This document shows positions 53,261 to 60,748 of a DNA stretch of 64,000 nucleotides, piece by piece. The notes beneath the pieces were generated by a model. That model saw only the letters and a list, made by a program, of their open reading frames with translations, was not told the DNA's origin and made no database searches. A program made the position numbers and the translations under genes. Every line of letters begins with the position of its first letter. The stretch's first letter is position 1. The DNA is from Vibrio rumoiensis (lineage in GTDB: Bacteria > Pseudomonadota > Gammaproteobacteria > Enterobacterales > Vibrionaceae), in the NCBI RefSeq assembly GCF_002218045.2, contig NZ_AP018685.1:1984001-2048000 (forward strand). The letters are read 5' to 3'.

Positions 53261-53288
53261 TTATGGGGATGAAGATTTATGATTCAAG
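53261..53288 (-). promoter_or_regulatory. Sigma-32 promoter of grpE, separated from the gene by the MITE-like element
   Basis: On the minus strand CTTGAA (53283-53288), a 14-bp spacer and CCCCATAA (53261-53268). Spacing and words equal those of the dnaK promoter. The -10 directly abuts the end of the palindromic element, so transcription would start inside the element. Confidence 0.85.
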
Positions 53289-53375
53289 CGTAGAGTGTGT
53301 TTATCTTTCACTATGCTTAATAAATATGCTTGATAAAATAGCGGCAACCCCTTTTCATCAATAGAGTTGATACCT

Positions 53376-54260
53376 ATGCAGAAGCCTTTTAACGTTATCG
53401 CCATTATTGGTAAGCCTCGCGACCATAAAGCTGTGCAAACGCATAAAGAGCTTTTTCATTGGCTTACAGAACAAAATTATACCGTATTAATTGATGACCG
53501 ATTGATCGACATTTTAGATGACATTCCAAAAGACGTATTTTCTAGTTTGCTCAATATTGGCAAACAAGCCGATTTAGCAATAGTAGTCGGTGGTGATGGA
53601 AATATGTTAGGGGCAGCCCGTATATTATCTCGTTTTGATATTTCAGTGATTGGCGTAAACCGAGGTAGTTTAGGCTTTCTAACCGATCTTAATCCTGAAG
53701 ATTTTCATGAAGCGTTACTGAATGTTCTCAAGGGAAACTATCTAGTTGAAGAGCGCTTTTTGTTAGAAGCGGAAGTTCATCGAAGTGGTCATGTAAAAAG
53801 CCATAATTCAGCATTAAACGAAGTGGTTTTACACCCTGGTAAAATTGCTCATATGATTGAATTTGAAGTCTATATCGATGATAGGTTCGCCTTTTCACAA
53901 CGCTCTGACGGGTTAATTGTTTCGACACCAACCGGCTCTACTGCCTATTCACTTTCTGGCGGAGGTCCGATCCTATCCCCTAGTTTAAATGCAATCTCAT
54001 TGGTTCCAATGTTCCCGCACACTTTATCCAGCCGACCTTTAGTGGTTGACGGTAATCGAAAAATTAAACTCGTTGTCTCCCCTGATAATAGAGGCACTCA
54101 AGAAGTCAGTTGCGACGGGCAGATTTCACTTCCAGTTTCACCGGGCGATGAAATCCAAATCTTCCAAAGCCCAAGTATTTTAAAGTTAATTCACCCTGAA
54201 GATTACAGTTACTATCATGTCTTGCGCCATAAACTAGGCTGGTCAAGCAAGCTGTTTTAA
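53376..54260 (+). CDS. nadK: NAD kinase
   Basis: 294 residues from the ATG at 53376. An upstream TTG at 53367 is less likely. Phosphorylates NAD to NADP. The GGDGN motif in VVGGDGNMLGAARIL (near 72), NRGSLGFLTDL, and the SDGLIVSTPTGSTAYSLSGGGPI core are present. It is divergent from grpE across the palindromic element and upstream of recN, with a terminator between. Confidence 0.97.
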   Translation: MQKPFNVIAIIGKPRDHKAVQTHKELFHWLTEQNYTVLIDDRLIDILDDIPKDVFSSLLNIGKQADLAIVVGGDGNMLGAARILSRFDISVIGVNRGSLGFLTDLNPEDFHEALLNVLKGNYLVEERFLLEAEVHRSGHVKSHNSALNEVVLHPGKIAHMIEFEVYIDDRFAFSQRSDGLIVSTPTGSTAYSLSGGGPILSPSLNAISLVPMFPHTLSSRPLVVDGNRKIKLVVSPDNRGTQEVSCDGQISLPVSPGDEIQIFQSPSILKLIHPEDYSYYHVLRHKLGWSSKLF

Positions 54261-54310
54261 CCAAAAACCTGTCACTTATCGACCGATTTTCATTTAAGCA
54301 AACCTAAAAA

Positions 54311-54346
54311 ATGCCCAAGTGATTTTGTGATCATTTGGGCACTTTT
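54311..54346 (+). terminator. Terminator of nadK
   Basis: TGCCCAAGTGA pairs with TCATTTGGGCA (one wobble) over an eight-base loop, then CTTTT. Confidence 0.82.
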
Positions 54347-54381
54347 ATGACTAAGCAAAAAATTCACACAAAAAAACTTTA

Positions 54382-54397
54382 CTGTATAAAAAGCCAG
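54382..54397 (+). promoter_or_regulatory. LexA box 1 of recN
   Basis: CTGTATAAAAAGCCAG fits CTG-N10-CAG. It is the distal of two SOS boxes, 70 bp before the recN ATG. Confidence 0.75.
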
Positions 54398-54403
54398 TAT
54401 ATA

Positions 54404-54419
54404 CTGTTTTTACATACAG
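54404..54419 (+). promoter_or_regulatory. LexA box 2 of recN
   Basis: CTGTTTTTACATACAG fits CTG-N10-CAG, with the TACAG right half near consensus. Its centre is 22 bp (two helical turns) from box 1, suggesting cooperative or additive LexA repression, as at E. coli recN. Confidence 0.85.
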
Positions 54420-54451
54420 TGATTTGTTTTATCTTTTTTCGAGGTGGATTT

Positions 54452-56116
54452 ATGCTCTCCCATTTAAGTATTAATAATTTTGCAATTGTTAAGTCTTTAC
54501 AGCTAGAGCTTTTCAAAGGAATGACGACCATTACCGGTGAAACTGGTGCTGGTAAATCTATTGCGATTGATGCATTAAGCTTATGCTTAGGTGGACGGGC
54601 CGATAGCAATATGGTGCGTCCCGGCGAAGATAAAACCGATATCACCGCCTCCTTCATTCTTGATAACAACATTAATGCCACTCGATGGTTAGAAGATAAC
54701 GAATTACTGGATGGCGAAGAATGTATTATTCGACGCATCATTACTAATGAAGGTCGATCTCGCTCGTTTATTAATGGCAATCCAGTGCCATTATCACAAT
54801 TGAAATTACTAGGCCAAAATTTAGTCAACATTCATGGGCAGCACGCTCATCATTTACTGATGAAACAAGAACATCAGCTAACTCTATTGGATCAATACGC
54901 GGGCCACCAACAGTTGATCCAAGCAAGTAAAAAACACTACTCCGATTGGCGTCAGCTTCGAAATCAGCTAAAAAGCTTACGCGCCAATAGCCAAGAAAAC
55001 TTAGCTCAGAAGCAACTACTTGAGTACCAAGTCAAAGAACTAGATGAATTAGCATTATCTGAAAATGAATTTGAAGACCTAGAACAAGAACATAAAGTGT
55101 TGTCTAGCAGTGGTCAAATTGCACTTATTTGTCAGCAAACCATTAATGAATTGTACGAAAGTGAAGACGTGAATGCGTTAGGGCTTCTTCATTCTGTTAG
55201 TAATTCGCTTTGTGAGCTTGCCGAATTAGATCCATCATTATCCCACTTACCGAACCTATTGTCGGAAGCTATGATTCAGATAGAAGAAACCAACTCAGAA
55301 TTAAGGCACTACGCTGATAATATTGATGTGGATCCAGCGAGAATAGCAGAAGTCGAAGAACGCTTTAGCAAAGTGATGAGCACGGCACGTAAACACCACG
55401 TTCGACCGGAAGAACTATATCAATATCATCAGGATGTAAAAGCGCAAATAGAGGCTCTAGATTGCTCTGATGAAAAGTTCGAACAGTTAGAAAAAGATGT
55501 CGACGAAAAGTACCAAGCATTCTTGGTTGCAGCGGAAAAACTCAGTAAAAGCCGCAGCCGTTATGCAAAAGAGCTGAATAAACTTATTTCTCAAAGCATG
55601 CACGAGCTGAGTATGGAAAAAGCGCAATTCTGTATTGATGTGATAAAAGATGAAAAGCATGCTGCGCCACTAGGTGTAGACCAAATAAATTTCTTAGTTT
55701 CGACTAACCCAGGCCAACCATTGCAAGCATTAGCAAAAGTCGCCTCTGGTGGTGAGCTATCTCGAATTTCTTTGGCTATTCAAGTTATTACGGCACAAAA
55801 AGTTCAAACACCAAGCCTAATATTCGATGAAGTTGATGTCGGTATCAGTGGTCCAACTGCAAGTGTTGTCGGCAAAATGTTACGCCAACTTGGTGCATCT
55901 ACTCAGGTTTTATGTGTCACTCACTTACCTCAAGTGGCAGGCTGTGGTCATCAACAATTATTTGTCGCTAAACAAGCAAAAGCAGGAAAAACCGAAACTC
56001 GTATTCACCAACTCGATGAGAATCAACGCATTGATGAATTAGCTCGCTTACTTGGGGGAAGCACAATTACCGATTCAACCAAAGCAAATGCTAAAGAACT
56101 ATTAATTGCAGCTTAA
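54452..56116 (+). CDS. recN: DNA repair protein RecN
   Basis: 554 residues from the ATG at 54452 (GAGGTGG site upstream). The frame extends 39 codons further, across the LexA boxes, and that part is not family sequence. SMC-like: Walker A is TGETGAGKSIAIDAL, then a central coiled coil (about 150-370), the signature SGGELSRISLAIQVI, and Walker B SLIFDEVDVGISG. Acts early in double-strand break repair. SOS-controlled. A 7-bp tandem array follows 4 bp after its stop. Confidence 0.97.
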   Translation: MLSHLSINNFAIVKSLQLELFKGMTTITGETGAGKSIAIDALSLCLGGRADSNMVRPGEDKTDITASFILDNNINATRWLEDNELLDGEECIIRRIITNEGRSRSFINGNPVPLSQLKLLGQNLVNIHGQHAHHLLMKQEHQLTLLDQYAGHQQLIQASKKHYSDWRQLRNQLKSLRANSQENLAQKQLLEYQVKELDELALSENEFEDLEQEHKVLSSSGQIALICQQTINELYESEDVNALGLLHSVSNSLCELAELDPSLSHLPNLLSEAMIQIEETNSELRHYADNIDVDPARIAEVEERFSKVMSTARKHHVRPEELYQYHQDVKAQIEALDCSDEKFEQLEKDVDEKYQAFLVAAEKLSKSRSRYAKELNKLISQSMHELSMEKAQFCIDVIKDEKHAAPLGVDQINFLVSTNPGQPLQALAKVASGGELSRISLAIQVITAQKVQTPSLIFDEVDVGISGPTASVVGKMLRQLGASTQVLCVTHLPQVAGCGHQQLFVAKQAKAGKTETRIHQLDENQRIDELARLLGGSTITDSTKANAKELLIAA

Positions 56117-56120
56117 CACT

Positions 56121-56196
56121 CTCGGGTCTCGGGTCTCGGGTCTCGGGTCTCGGGTCTCGGGTCTCGGGTCTCGGGTCTCGGGTCTCGGGTCTCGGG
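56121..56196. repeat. 7-bp tandem array, (CTCGGGT)x10 plus a partial unit (copy R7)
   Basis: Ten identical 7-bp units followed by CTCGGGA (six of seven). In another phase the unit is TCGGGTC. It begins 4 bp after the recN stop. The remaining gap to bamE is AT-rich promoter DNA. Confidence 0.97.
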
Positions 56197-56343
56197 AGGA
56201 ATTATTAATTTCTATTTAAAGTTTGCAACTAAACTCTAAATTTTCAGTCTTATTTTGCATGTTTAACACTACGGGCTTTTACTTCTTTGCTTGGCTTGTT
56301 TATCATCGAGCAAGTTTTTCGCCTTTAACTCAAAGAAACCACT

Positions 56344-56706
56344 ATGCATTTTAAAAAGTGGATACTCATTATCCCTTTCGTTTTAACGATATTATCCGGC
56401 TGTAGCGTACTCGAACGCTTGGTTTATCGCATCGACATTGCTCAAGGTAATTATATTGAGCAACCTGATGTCAATAAACTTCGTGTAGGTATGACCAAAG
56501 AACAAGTTCAGTTTGTTCTAGGATCTCCGATGTTGGTTGAAAATGGTTACCCTGACACTTGGTACTACATCTATCATTTTACTCATGGTCATGACGACCC
56601 AGTTCAGAAAAACTTTATTGTGAAATTTGATCCTCAAAATCAGACATTAACTGAAGCTTCGGGTGATTTTGAATTGAGCCCAGATTTCAATACCCCATTG
56701 AACTAA
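56344..56706 (+). CDS. bamE: Outer membrane assembly lipoprotein BamE
   Basis: 120 residues. Lipoprotein signal with LSGC (Cys20), then the BamE core: IDIAQGNYIEQPDVNKLRVGMTKEQVQFVLGSPM and DTWYYIYHF. Part of the BAM complex that inserts beta-barrels into the outer membrane. Monocistronic, convergent with ratB. Confidence 0.96.
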   Translation: MHFKKWILIIPFVLTILSGCSVLERLVYRIDIAQGNYIEQPDVNKLRVGMTKEQVQFVLGSPMLVENGYPDTWYYIYHFTHGHDDPVQKNFIVKFDPQNQTLTEASGDFELSPDFNTPLN

Positions 56707-56719
56707 TCACCATATACTC

Positions 56720-56770
56720 AAAATGGCCTATCAAGTGTTTACTAAAACATCACTTGATAGGCCATTTTTT
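56720..56770. terminator. Terminator of bamE (bidirectional)
   Basis: AAAATGGCCTATCAAGTG pairs with CACTTGATAGGCCATTTT, with a T-run on the plus strand. Confidence 0.92.
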
Positions 56771-56828
56771 TTATCACTATCTAAAAAGCTACATAACCTA
56801 ACCTCCAGCGAGGTTAGATGAATCAAAC

Positions 56829-57143
56829 TTAAGCTTTTTGGTTCTTTGCCTGCTCCGCTCGTTTACGGCGAATTTCTTTTGGATCTGCCAGTAAAGGTCG
56901 ATAAATTTCAATACGGTCTTTATCACGCACCGTCGAATCGAGTTTTACATTTCGACTAAATACACCAACTTTATTTTTGGCTAAATCAATTTCAGGATAA
57001 TTGGCTAGCACACCTGATTGTTCAATAATTTCCTGAACAGTTAAATCTTCTGATACCGCGAGCTCAAACACCTTTTGTTCATGCGGTAGTGCATACACCA
57101 CCTCAACATGAATCAGAGAAGCCCCACCTGTTTGCTCTGTCAT
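56829..57143 (-). CDS. ratB: RnfH-family protein RatB (UPF0125)
   Basis: 104 residues, ubiquitin-like beta-grasp fold: HVEVVYALPHEQKVFELAV, then VGVFSRNVKLDSTVRDKDRIEIYRPLLADPKEIRR, the conserved signature. It follows ratA by 30 bp. The exact role is unclear. Annotated historically as the partner of RatA. Confidence 0.93.
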   Translation of the reverse strand: MTEQTGGASLIHVEVVYALPHEQKVFELAVSEDLTVQEIIEQSGVLANYPEIDLAKNKVGVFSRNVKLDSTVRDKDRIEIYRPLLADPKEIRRKRAEQAKNQKA

Positions 57144-57173
57144 TCTTTCTCACCTGTAATGGCAACTTGCCAA

Positions 57174-57608
57174 TCAATTACTATAAACTTGCTTTGCTCG
57201 TTGAGTAAAAGAGTTCACCATATTATTCGTCAACTCATTGAATATTTTACCAAACGCCATTTCAATCAACTTATTGGAAAATTCAAACTCTAAACATAAT
57301 TCTACTTTGCATGCGAAGTCATCAAGTGGTGTAAATAACCAATACCCCGATAACGATTTAAATGGCCCATCCACGAGTGCTAAAGTAATTTTACGGCCTG
57401 GTTCCATAGTATTGGATGTGATAAACGTTTTCTTAATCCCCGCTTTAGACACATCAACAGAAGCAACCAAAGCGGTGTGACTAGATTCAATCAACTTTGC
57501 GCCTGAGCATCCAGGTAAAAACTCAGGGTAGTCTTCAACATCATTGACCAAATCATACATTTGCTGAGCACTAAACGACACTAATGCCGAACGATTAACC
57601 TGGGGCAT
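57174..57608 (-). CDS. ratA: RatA, START/Coq10-like protein
   Basis: 144 residues of the SRPBCC fold: MPQVNRSALVSFSAQQMYDLVNDVEDYPEFLPGCSGA and the C-terminal FGKIFNELTNNMVNSFTQRA helix. E. coli RatA was reported to block 70S assembly. The fold is that of lipid/quinone-binding Coq10 proteins, so the role is debated. First gene of ratAB, divergent from smpB. Confidence 0.94.
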   Translation of the reverse strand: MPQVNRSALVSFSAQQMYDLVNDVEDYPEFLPGCSGAKLIESSHTALVASVDVSKAGIKKTFITSNTMEPGRKITLALVDGPFKSLSGYWLFTPLDDFACKVELCLEFEFSNKLIEMAFGKIFNELTNNMVNSFTQRAKQVYSN

Positions 57609-57720
57609 ACTTCTTCCTAATTTGAGCCATGAAGCAAATTCTCGAAAATAAACAAAATATTATCAAGAATCGAACAAAAGGATTCGCCAAAATAAAAGCA
57701 ATCCGTATAATGAGGCCATT

Positions 57721-58206
57721 ATGGCAAAGAAAAAATCAAAATCAAAAGCCGGTAGTAATACTATCGCTCTTAACAAGCAAGCTCGACACGAATATTTCGT
57801 TGATGATGAAATAGAAGTTGGTCTTGAGCTGCAAGGTTGGGAAGTAAAATCTTTACGTCAAGGTAAAGCCAATATCGCAGAAAGCTACGTCTTTCTTCGC
57901 GATGGTGAAGCATTCCTAAGTGGCGCCTCAATCATACCACTTCAACAAGCTTCTACCCACATTGTTGCTAATCCGACACGTGTTCGTAAATTATTACTAA
58001 ACCGCCGAGAATTAGATAACCTGTTTGGTCGAGTGAATAGAGAAGGCATGACATTAGTTGCCCTATCGCTTTACTGGTCAAAATCTTGGGTAAAAATGAA
58101 AATTGGTGTCGCGAAAGGTAAGAAACTTCACGACAAACGCGATGATAAAAAGAACCAAGATTGGCAGCGTGACAAAGCTCGAATTATGAAGAGCAGCTTA
58201 CGCTAA
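57721..58206 (+). CDS. smpB: SsrA-binding protein SmpB
   Basis: 161 residues. Binds tmRNA and escorts it to stalled ribosomes. IALNKQARHEYFVDDEIEVGLELQGWEVKSLR, the beta-barrel AYV(F)LRDGE segment, and the basic C-terminal tail KGKKLHDKRDDKKNQDWQRDKARIMKSS are typical. It lies directly upstream of the ssrA gene it serves. Confidence 0.98.
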   Translation: MAKKKSKSKAGSNTIALNKQARHEYFVDDEIEVGLELQGWEVKSLRQGKANIAESYVFLRDGEAFLSGASIIPLQQASTHIVANPTRVRKLLLNRRELDNLFGRVNREGMTLVALSLYWSKSWVKMKIGVAKGKKLHDKRDDKKNQDWQRDKARIMKSSLR

Positions 58207-58355
58207 CACTCTGTTCCAAGTAATAAACAACAAGTGGGTTAATGTTAACCACTTAAACGCAAGTCACTAGACTCTTAAAGGTTTTATGTTACTATGCGTT
58301 TGAAGTATCGAGTATCACAATACTTAGTAAAGATACAAAGCGTGAAAGCGCAAGT

Positions 58356-58384
58356 TTGACATTTTGATGAGTAGTTCAAAATCA
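58356..58384 (+). promoter_or_regulatory. Candidate ssrA promoter
   Basis: Perfect -35 TTGACA (58356-58361), 17-bp spacer, poor -10 AAATCA. It would place the start a few bases before the mature tmRNA 5' end, consistent with a short processed leader. An alternative (TAGACT...TACTAT near 58270-58295) would give a longer precursor. Confidence 0.4.
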
Positions 58385-58398
58385 ATCAAACAACCCTT

Positions 58399-58765
58399 GG
58401 GGCTGATTCAGGATTCGACGGGAATTTGTAAGTCTGAGGTGCATGTCGTGGGGCGGTTTGCCACGTTAAAAGCCGCAAAAAAATAGTCGCAAACGACGAA
58501 AACTACGCACTAGCAGCTTAATAACCTGCTGAGAGCCTTTCTGCCCTAGCTTCCGTTTGTAAGACGGGGAATAACAGAGAGTCAAAACCAAACAAACTCG
58601 TGTGGAGTCTCCAGCCTGAGAGACAAAGCATTAAAAATAATTCAGGATAGCCATCAACTAGCGTGTCGGTTCGCAGGTCGGTGGTGAAATTAAAGATCGA
58701 CTAAGCATGTAGTACCAATGATGGATGATTTTCGGACGCGGGTTCAAATCCCGCCAGCTCCACCA
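58399..58765 (+). ncRNA. ssrA: Transfer-messenger RNA (tmRNA)
   Basis: 367 nt from GGGGCTGATTCAGGATTCGA to AGCTCCACCA. The two ends form the alanine-tRNA-like acceptor. The tag reading frame (58489-58521) encodes ANDENYALAA then TAA. The 3' end has the T-arm GGGTTCAAATCCC. It rescues stalled ribosomes with SmpB, encoded upstream. A terminator follows. Confidence 0.98.
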
Positions 58766-58774
58766 ATCGATTGG

Positions 58775-58812
58775 AAAGGCCGCTAAGTTCTCATACTTAG
58801 CGGCCTTTTTGA
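58775..58812 (+). terminator. Terminator of ssrA
   Basis: AAAGGCCGCTAAGT pairs with ACTTAGCGGCCTTT over a six-base loop, then T-runs. Confidence 0.93.
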
Positions 58813-58849
58813 TTTTTATACTTTAAAAACTAGAATCGGATTCAGATGC

Positions 58850-58875
58850 GCTGGCGGGATTTTAACCCGCGTCCG
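58850..58875 (-). repeat. Inverted copy of the tmRNA 3' segment
   Basis: The reverse complement of this 26-bp stretch matches tmRNA positions 58733-58758 (the T-arm and start of the acceptor) at 25 of 26 bases. It lies between the ssrA terminator and the stop of the convergent RIO kinase gene. It is too short to be a functional RNA. Confidence 0.85.
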
Positions 58876-58883
58876 CTTTTCTT

Positions 58884-59738
58884 TTATTCTTGTTCCGATT
58901 CACTCTTTCTTAATTCACGAGTTTCAGCTTCTAACCTTGCCGCATCAATTTCATCTAGAATGGATTCTACGTCAGCTAATTCGTCTGACTCTACAAACAA
59001 ACCTGTCAGTTTAGTATCGGGAAATAACTCCCCGGCTTGATAAAGTTGCCACATTTCCTTGGCGTATTCAGTCTGCTCTAGTTCTGGAACATATTGGCCG
59101 TAATAGCTGCGCATGTTGTTAACATCACGAGCAAACATCCACTCTGCATTGTTATTAGCAGAAGCATTGACGGCTTGGGGTAAATCAATGATAACAGGGC
59201 CATATTCATCCACCAGCACGTTAAATTCTGACAAATCGCCATGGATGATACCTGCGCACAACATTCGTTTGATGTACTCGATCATTTCATCATGATCTTC
59301 TAAGGCTTGCTCCGCTGACATAGAAACATCATTTAAACGAGGAGCAACAAATCCTTCTTCGTCAGTGATCAGTTCCATCAACAAAACACCATCAACGACA
59401 CCGTAAGGTTCAGGTACTCTGACTCCAGCCGCTTTCAAAGCATATAACGCATCCACTTCTGCACTTTGCCACACGGCTTCTTGTTCACCACGACCAAACT
59501 TTGAGCCTTTTTCCATGGCACGAGCACGACGACTATTTTTTACTTTGCGCCCTTCTCTATATTGCACCGCTTGCTTAAAGCTACGTTGATTGACTTCTTT
59601 ATACACTTTGGCGCAACGAATTTCATCGCCACAACGCACGATATAGACTGACGCTTCTTTGCCACTCATAAGTTGGCTAATTACGTCATCAACGACGCCA
59701 TCTTCAACTAAAGATTGCATTTGTTTAGGTATTTTCAT
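58884..59738 (-). CDS. RIO-type serine/threonine protein kinase
   Basis: 284 residues. Nucleotide-binding loop SGKEASVYIVRC (about 24-36), catalytic HGDLSEFNVLVD and metal-binding IDLPQAVN, typical of bacterial RIO1-like kinases (PA4780 type). A basic segment, GRKVKNSRRARAMEKGSKFGRGEQEAVW, lies between the lobes. The C-terminal tail is acidic (DELADVESILDEIDAA). Substrate unknown. Convergent with ssrA and divergent from ahpC. Confidence 0.92.
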   Translation of the reverse strand: MKIPKQMQSLVEDGVVDDVISQLMSGKEASVYIVRCGDEIRCAKVYKEVNQRSFKQAVQYREGRKVKNSRRARAMEKGSKFGRGEQEAVWQSAEVDALYALKAAGVRVPEPYGVVDGVLLMELITDEEGFVAPRLNDVSMSAEQALEDHDEMIEYIKRMLCAGIIHGDLSEFNVLVDEYGPVIIDLPQAVNASANNNAEWMFARDVNNMRSYYGQYVPELEQTEYAKEMWQLYQAGELFPDTKLTGLFVESDELADVESILDEIDAARLEAETRELRKSESEQE

Positions 59739-59850
59739 TACAGAGGTGGGGCTACTTATAGAAAAGGAGAATTCAGCCTAGCTTATCTCATTTATAGCCA
59801 ATTAGATATTATTGACTCAATTAAGCTACTCCCTTCTCTCACTACAGACA

Positions 59851-59887
59851 ATAGGATTAGCCTATCAATACAATAAGAACAATCTAT
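59851..59887 (+). promoter_or_regulatory. OxyR operator upstream of ahpC
   Basis: ATAG-N7-CTAT-N7-ATAA-N7-CTAT: four quarter-sites at exact 7-bp spacing, 15 of 16 consensus bases. It lies 123 bp before the ahpC start, so peroxide induction through OxyR is expected. Confidence 0.88.
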
Positions 59888-60009
59888 TTTTCAAAACATT
59901 CAAACAATGTGAATATACTTCCCGTAAGCAACAAACGAGGCGCAATAACGCATTGCCCCTTTAGATTTCAGAAAGACTTTAGAATTTTAAAAAAAGGAAA
60001 GGCAATATT

Positions 60010-60567
60010 ATGATTAACACTCAAATCAAACCATTCAACGCAACAGCATTCAAAAACGGCGAGTTTGTTGAGGTTTCAGAAAAAGACGTATTAGGTAAAT
60101 GGGCGGTATTTTTCTTCTACCCAGCAGATTTTACGTTTGTATGCCCAACGGAGTTAGGAGACCTTGCTGACCACTACGAAGAACTACAAAAACGTGGTGT
60201 AGAAGTTTACTCAGTATCAACCGATACTCACTTCACTCACAAAGCATGGCACGATAGCTCTGAGACTATCGGAAAAATTCAGTACTACATGCTAGGTGAC
60301 CAAACAGGCAACATCACTAACAACTTTGGTGTTATGCGTGAAGGTCAAGGTCTTGCAGACCGTGCAACATTCCTTATCGATCCAGAAGGTACGATTCAAG
60401 CGATGGAAATTACAGCCGAAGGTATTGGCCGTGATGCAGAAGACCTACTTCGTAAAGTAAAAGCTGCACAATACGTAGCTGCACACCCAGGTGAAGTATG
60501 CCCTGCGAAGTGGAAAGAAGGAGAAGCGACTTTAGCCCCTTCTCTTGACCTAGTAGGCAAAATTTAA
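60010..60567 (+). CDS. ahpC: Alkyl hydroperoxide reductase subunit C (peroxiredoxin)
   Basis: 185 residues. Typical 2-Cys peroxiredoxin. Peroxidatic Cys in FFYPADFTFVCPTEL (near 46) and resolving Cys in HPGEVCPAKW (near 163). The GGLG-like motif region reads GVMREGQGLADRAT. Reduces H2O2 and alkyl peroxides with AhpF. AAGGAAAGG ribosome site. Preceded by an OxyR site. Confidence 0.98.
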   Translation: MINTQIKPFNATAFKNGEFVEVSEKDVLGKWAVFFFYPADFTFVCPTELGDLADHYEELQKRGVEVYSVSTDTHFTHKAWHDSSETIGKIQYYMLGDQTGNITNNFGVMREGQGLADRATFLIDPEGTIQAMEITAEGIGRDAEDLLRKVKAAQYVAAHPGEVCPAKWKEGEATLAPSLDLVGKI

Positions 60568-60589
60568 TTAGCCACAATAAATAGTAAAC

Positions 60590-60675
60590 AGTCGGTAGTC
60601 CCCCGCTACTGACTGATAAATAGAGAGCGGGTCGGCAATATTACTTCTGACGACCTATGTTGCTGATTCGCTCTC
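60590..60675 (+). other. Two hairpins between ahpC and ahpF
   Basis: AGTCGGTAG pairs with CTACTGACT (60590-60614), and GAGAGCG (60623-60629) with CGCTCTC (60669-60675). There is no T-run. They could stabilise the ahpC mRNA 3' end or reduce ahpF expression, giving the usual excess of AhpC. Confidence 0.5.
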
Positions 60676-60748
60676 CCCCTGAATCATTTTCATTTTAGAT
60701 TTTATCCAGAGTAACCACTCTAATTTAAAGAATGTAAGGTGTCATACC

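Noticed and set aside
53329..53355. Second sigma-32-like promoter reading toward nadK (CTTGAT-N13-CCCCTTTT)
   Set aside because: The -10 is poor, and the predicted start would leave almost no leader before the ATG. Probably chance.
54335..54451. 39-codon N-terminal extension of RecN
   Set aside because: It would place the LexA boxes inside the coding region and lacks family similarity. The ATG at 54452 has a strong ribosome site.
56829..57608. RatA-RatB as a true toxin-antitoxin module
   Set aside because: Both are conserved housekeeping-type proteins next to smpB. The RatA fold is Coq10-like and RatB is RnfH-like, so the annotation as a TA pair is weak.
58846..59040. 64-residue ORF beginning MRWRDFNPR
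   Set aside because: It is the translation of the inverted tmRNA fragment and the antisense of the RIO kinase gene. No ribosome site.
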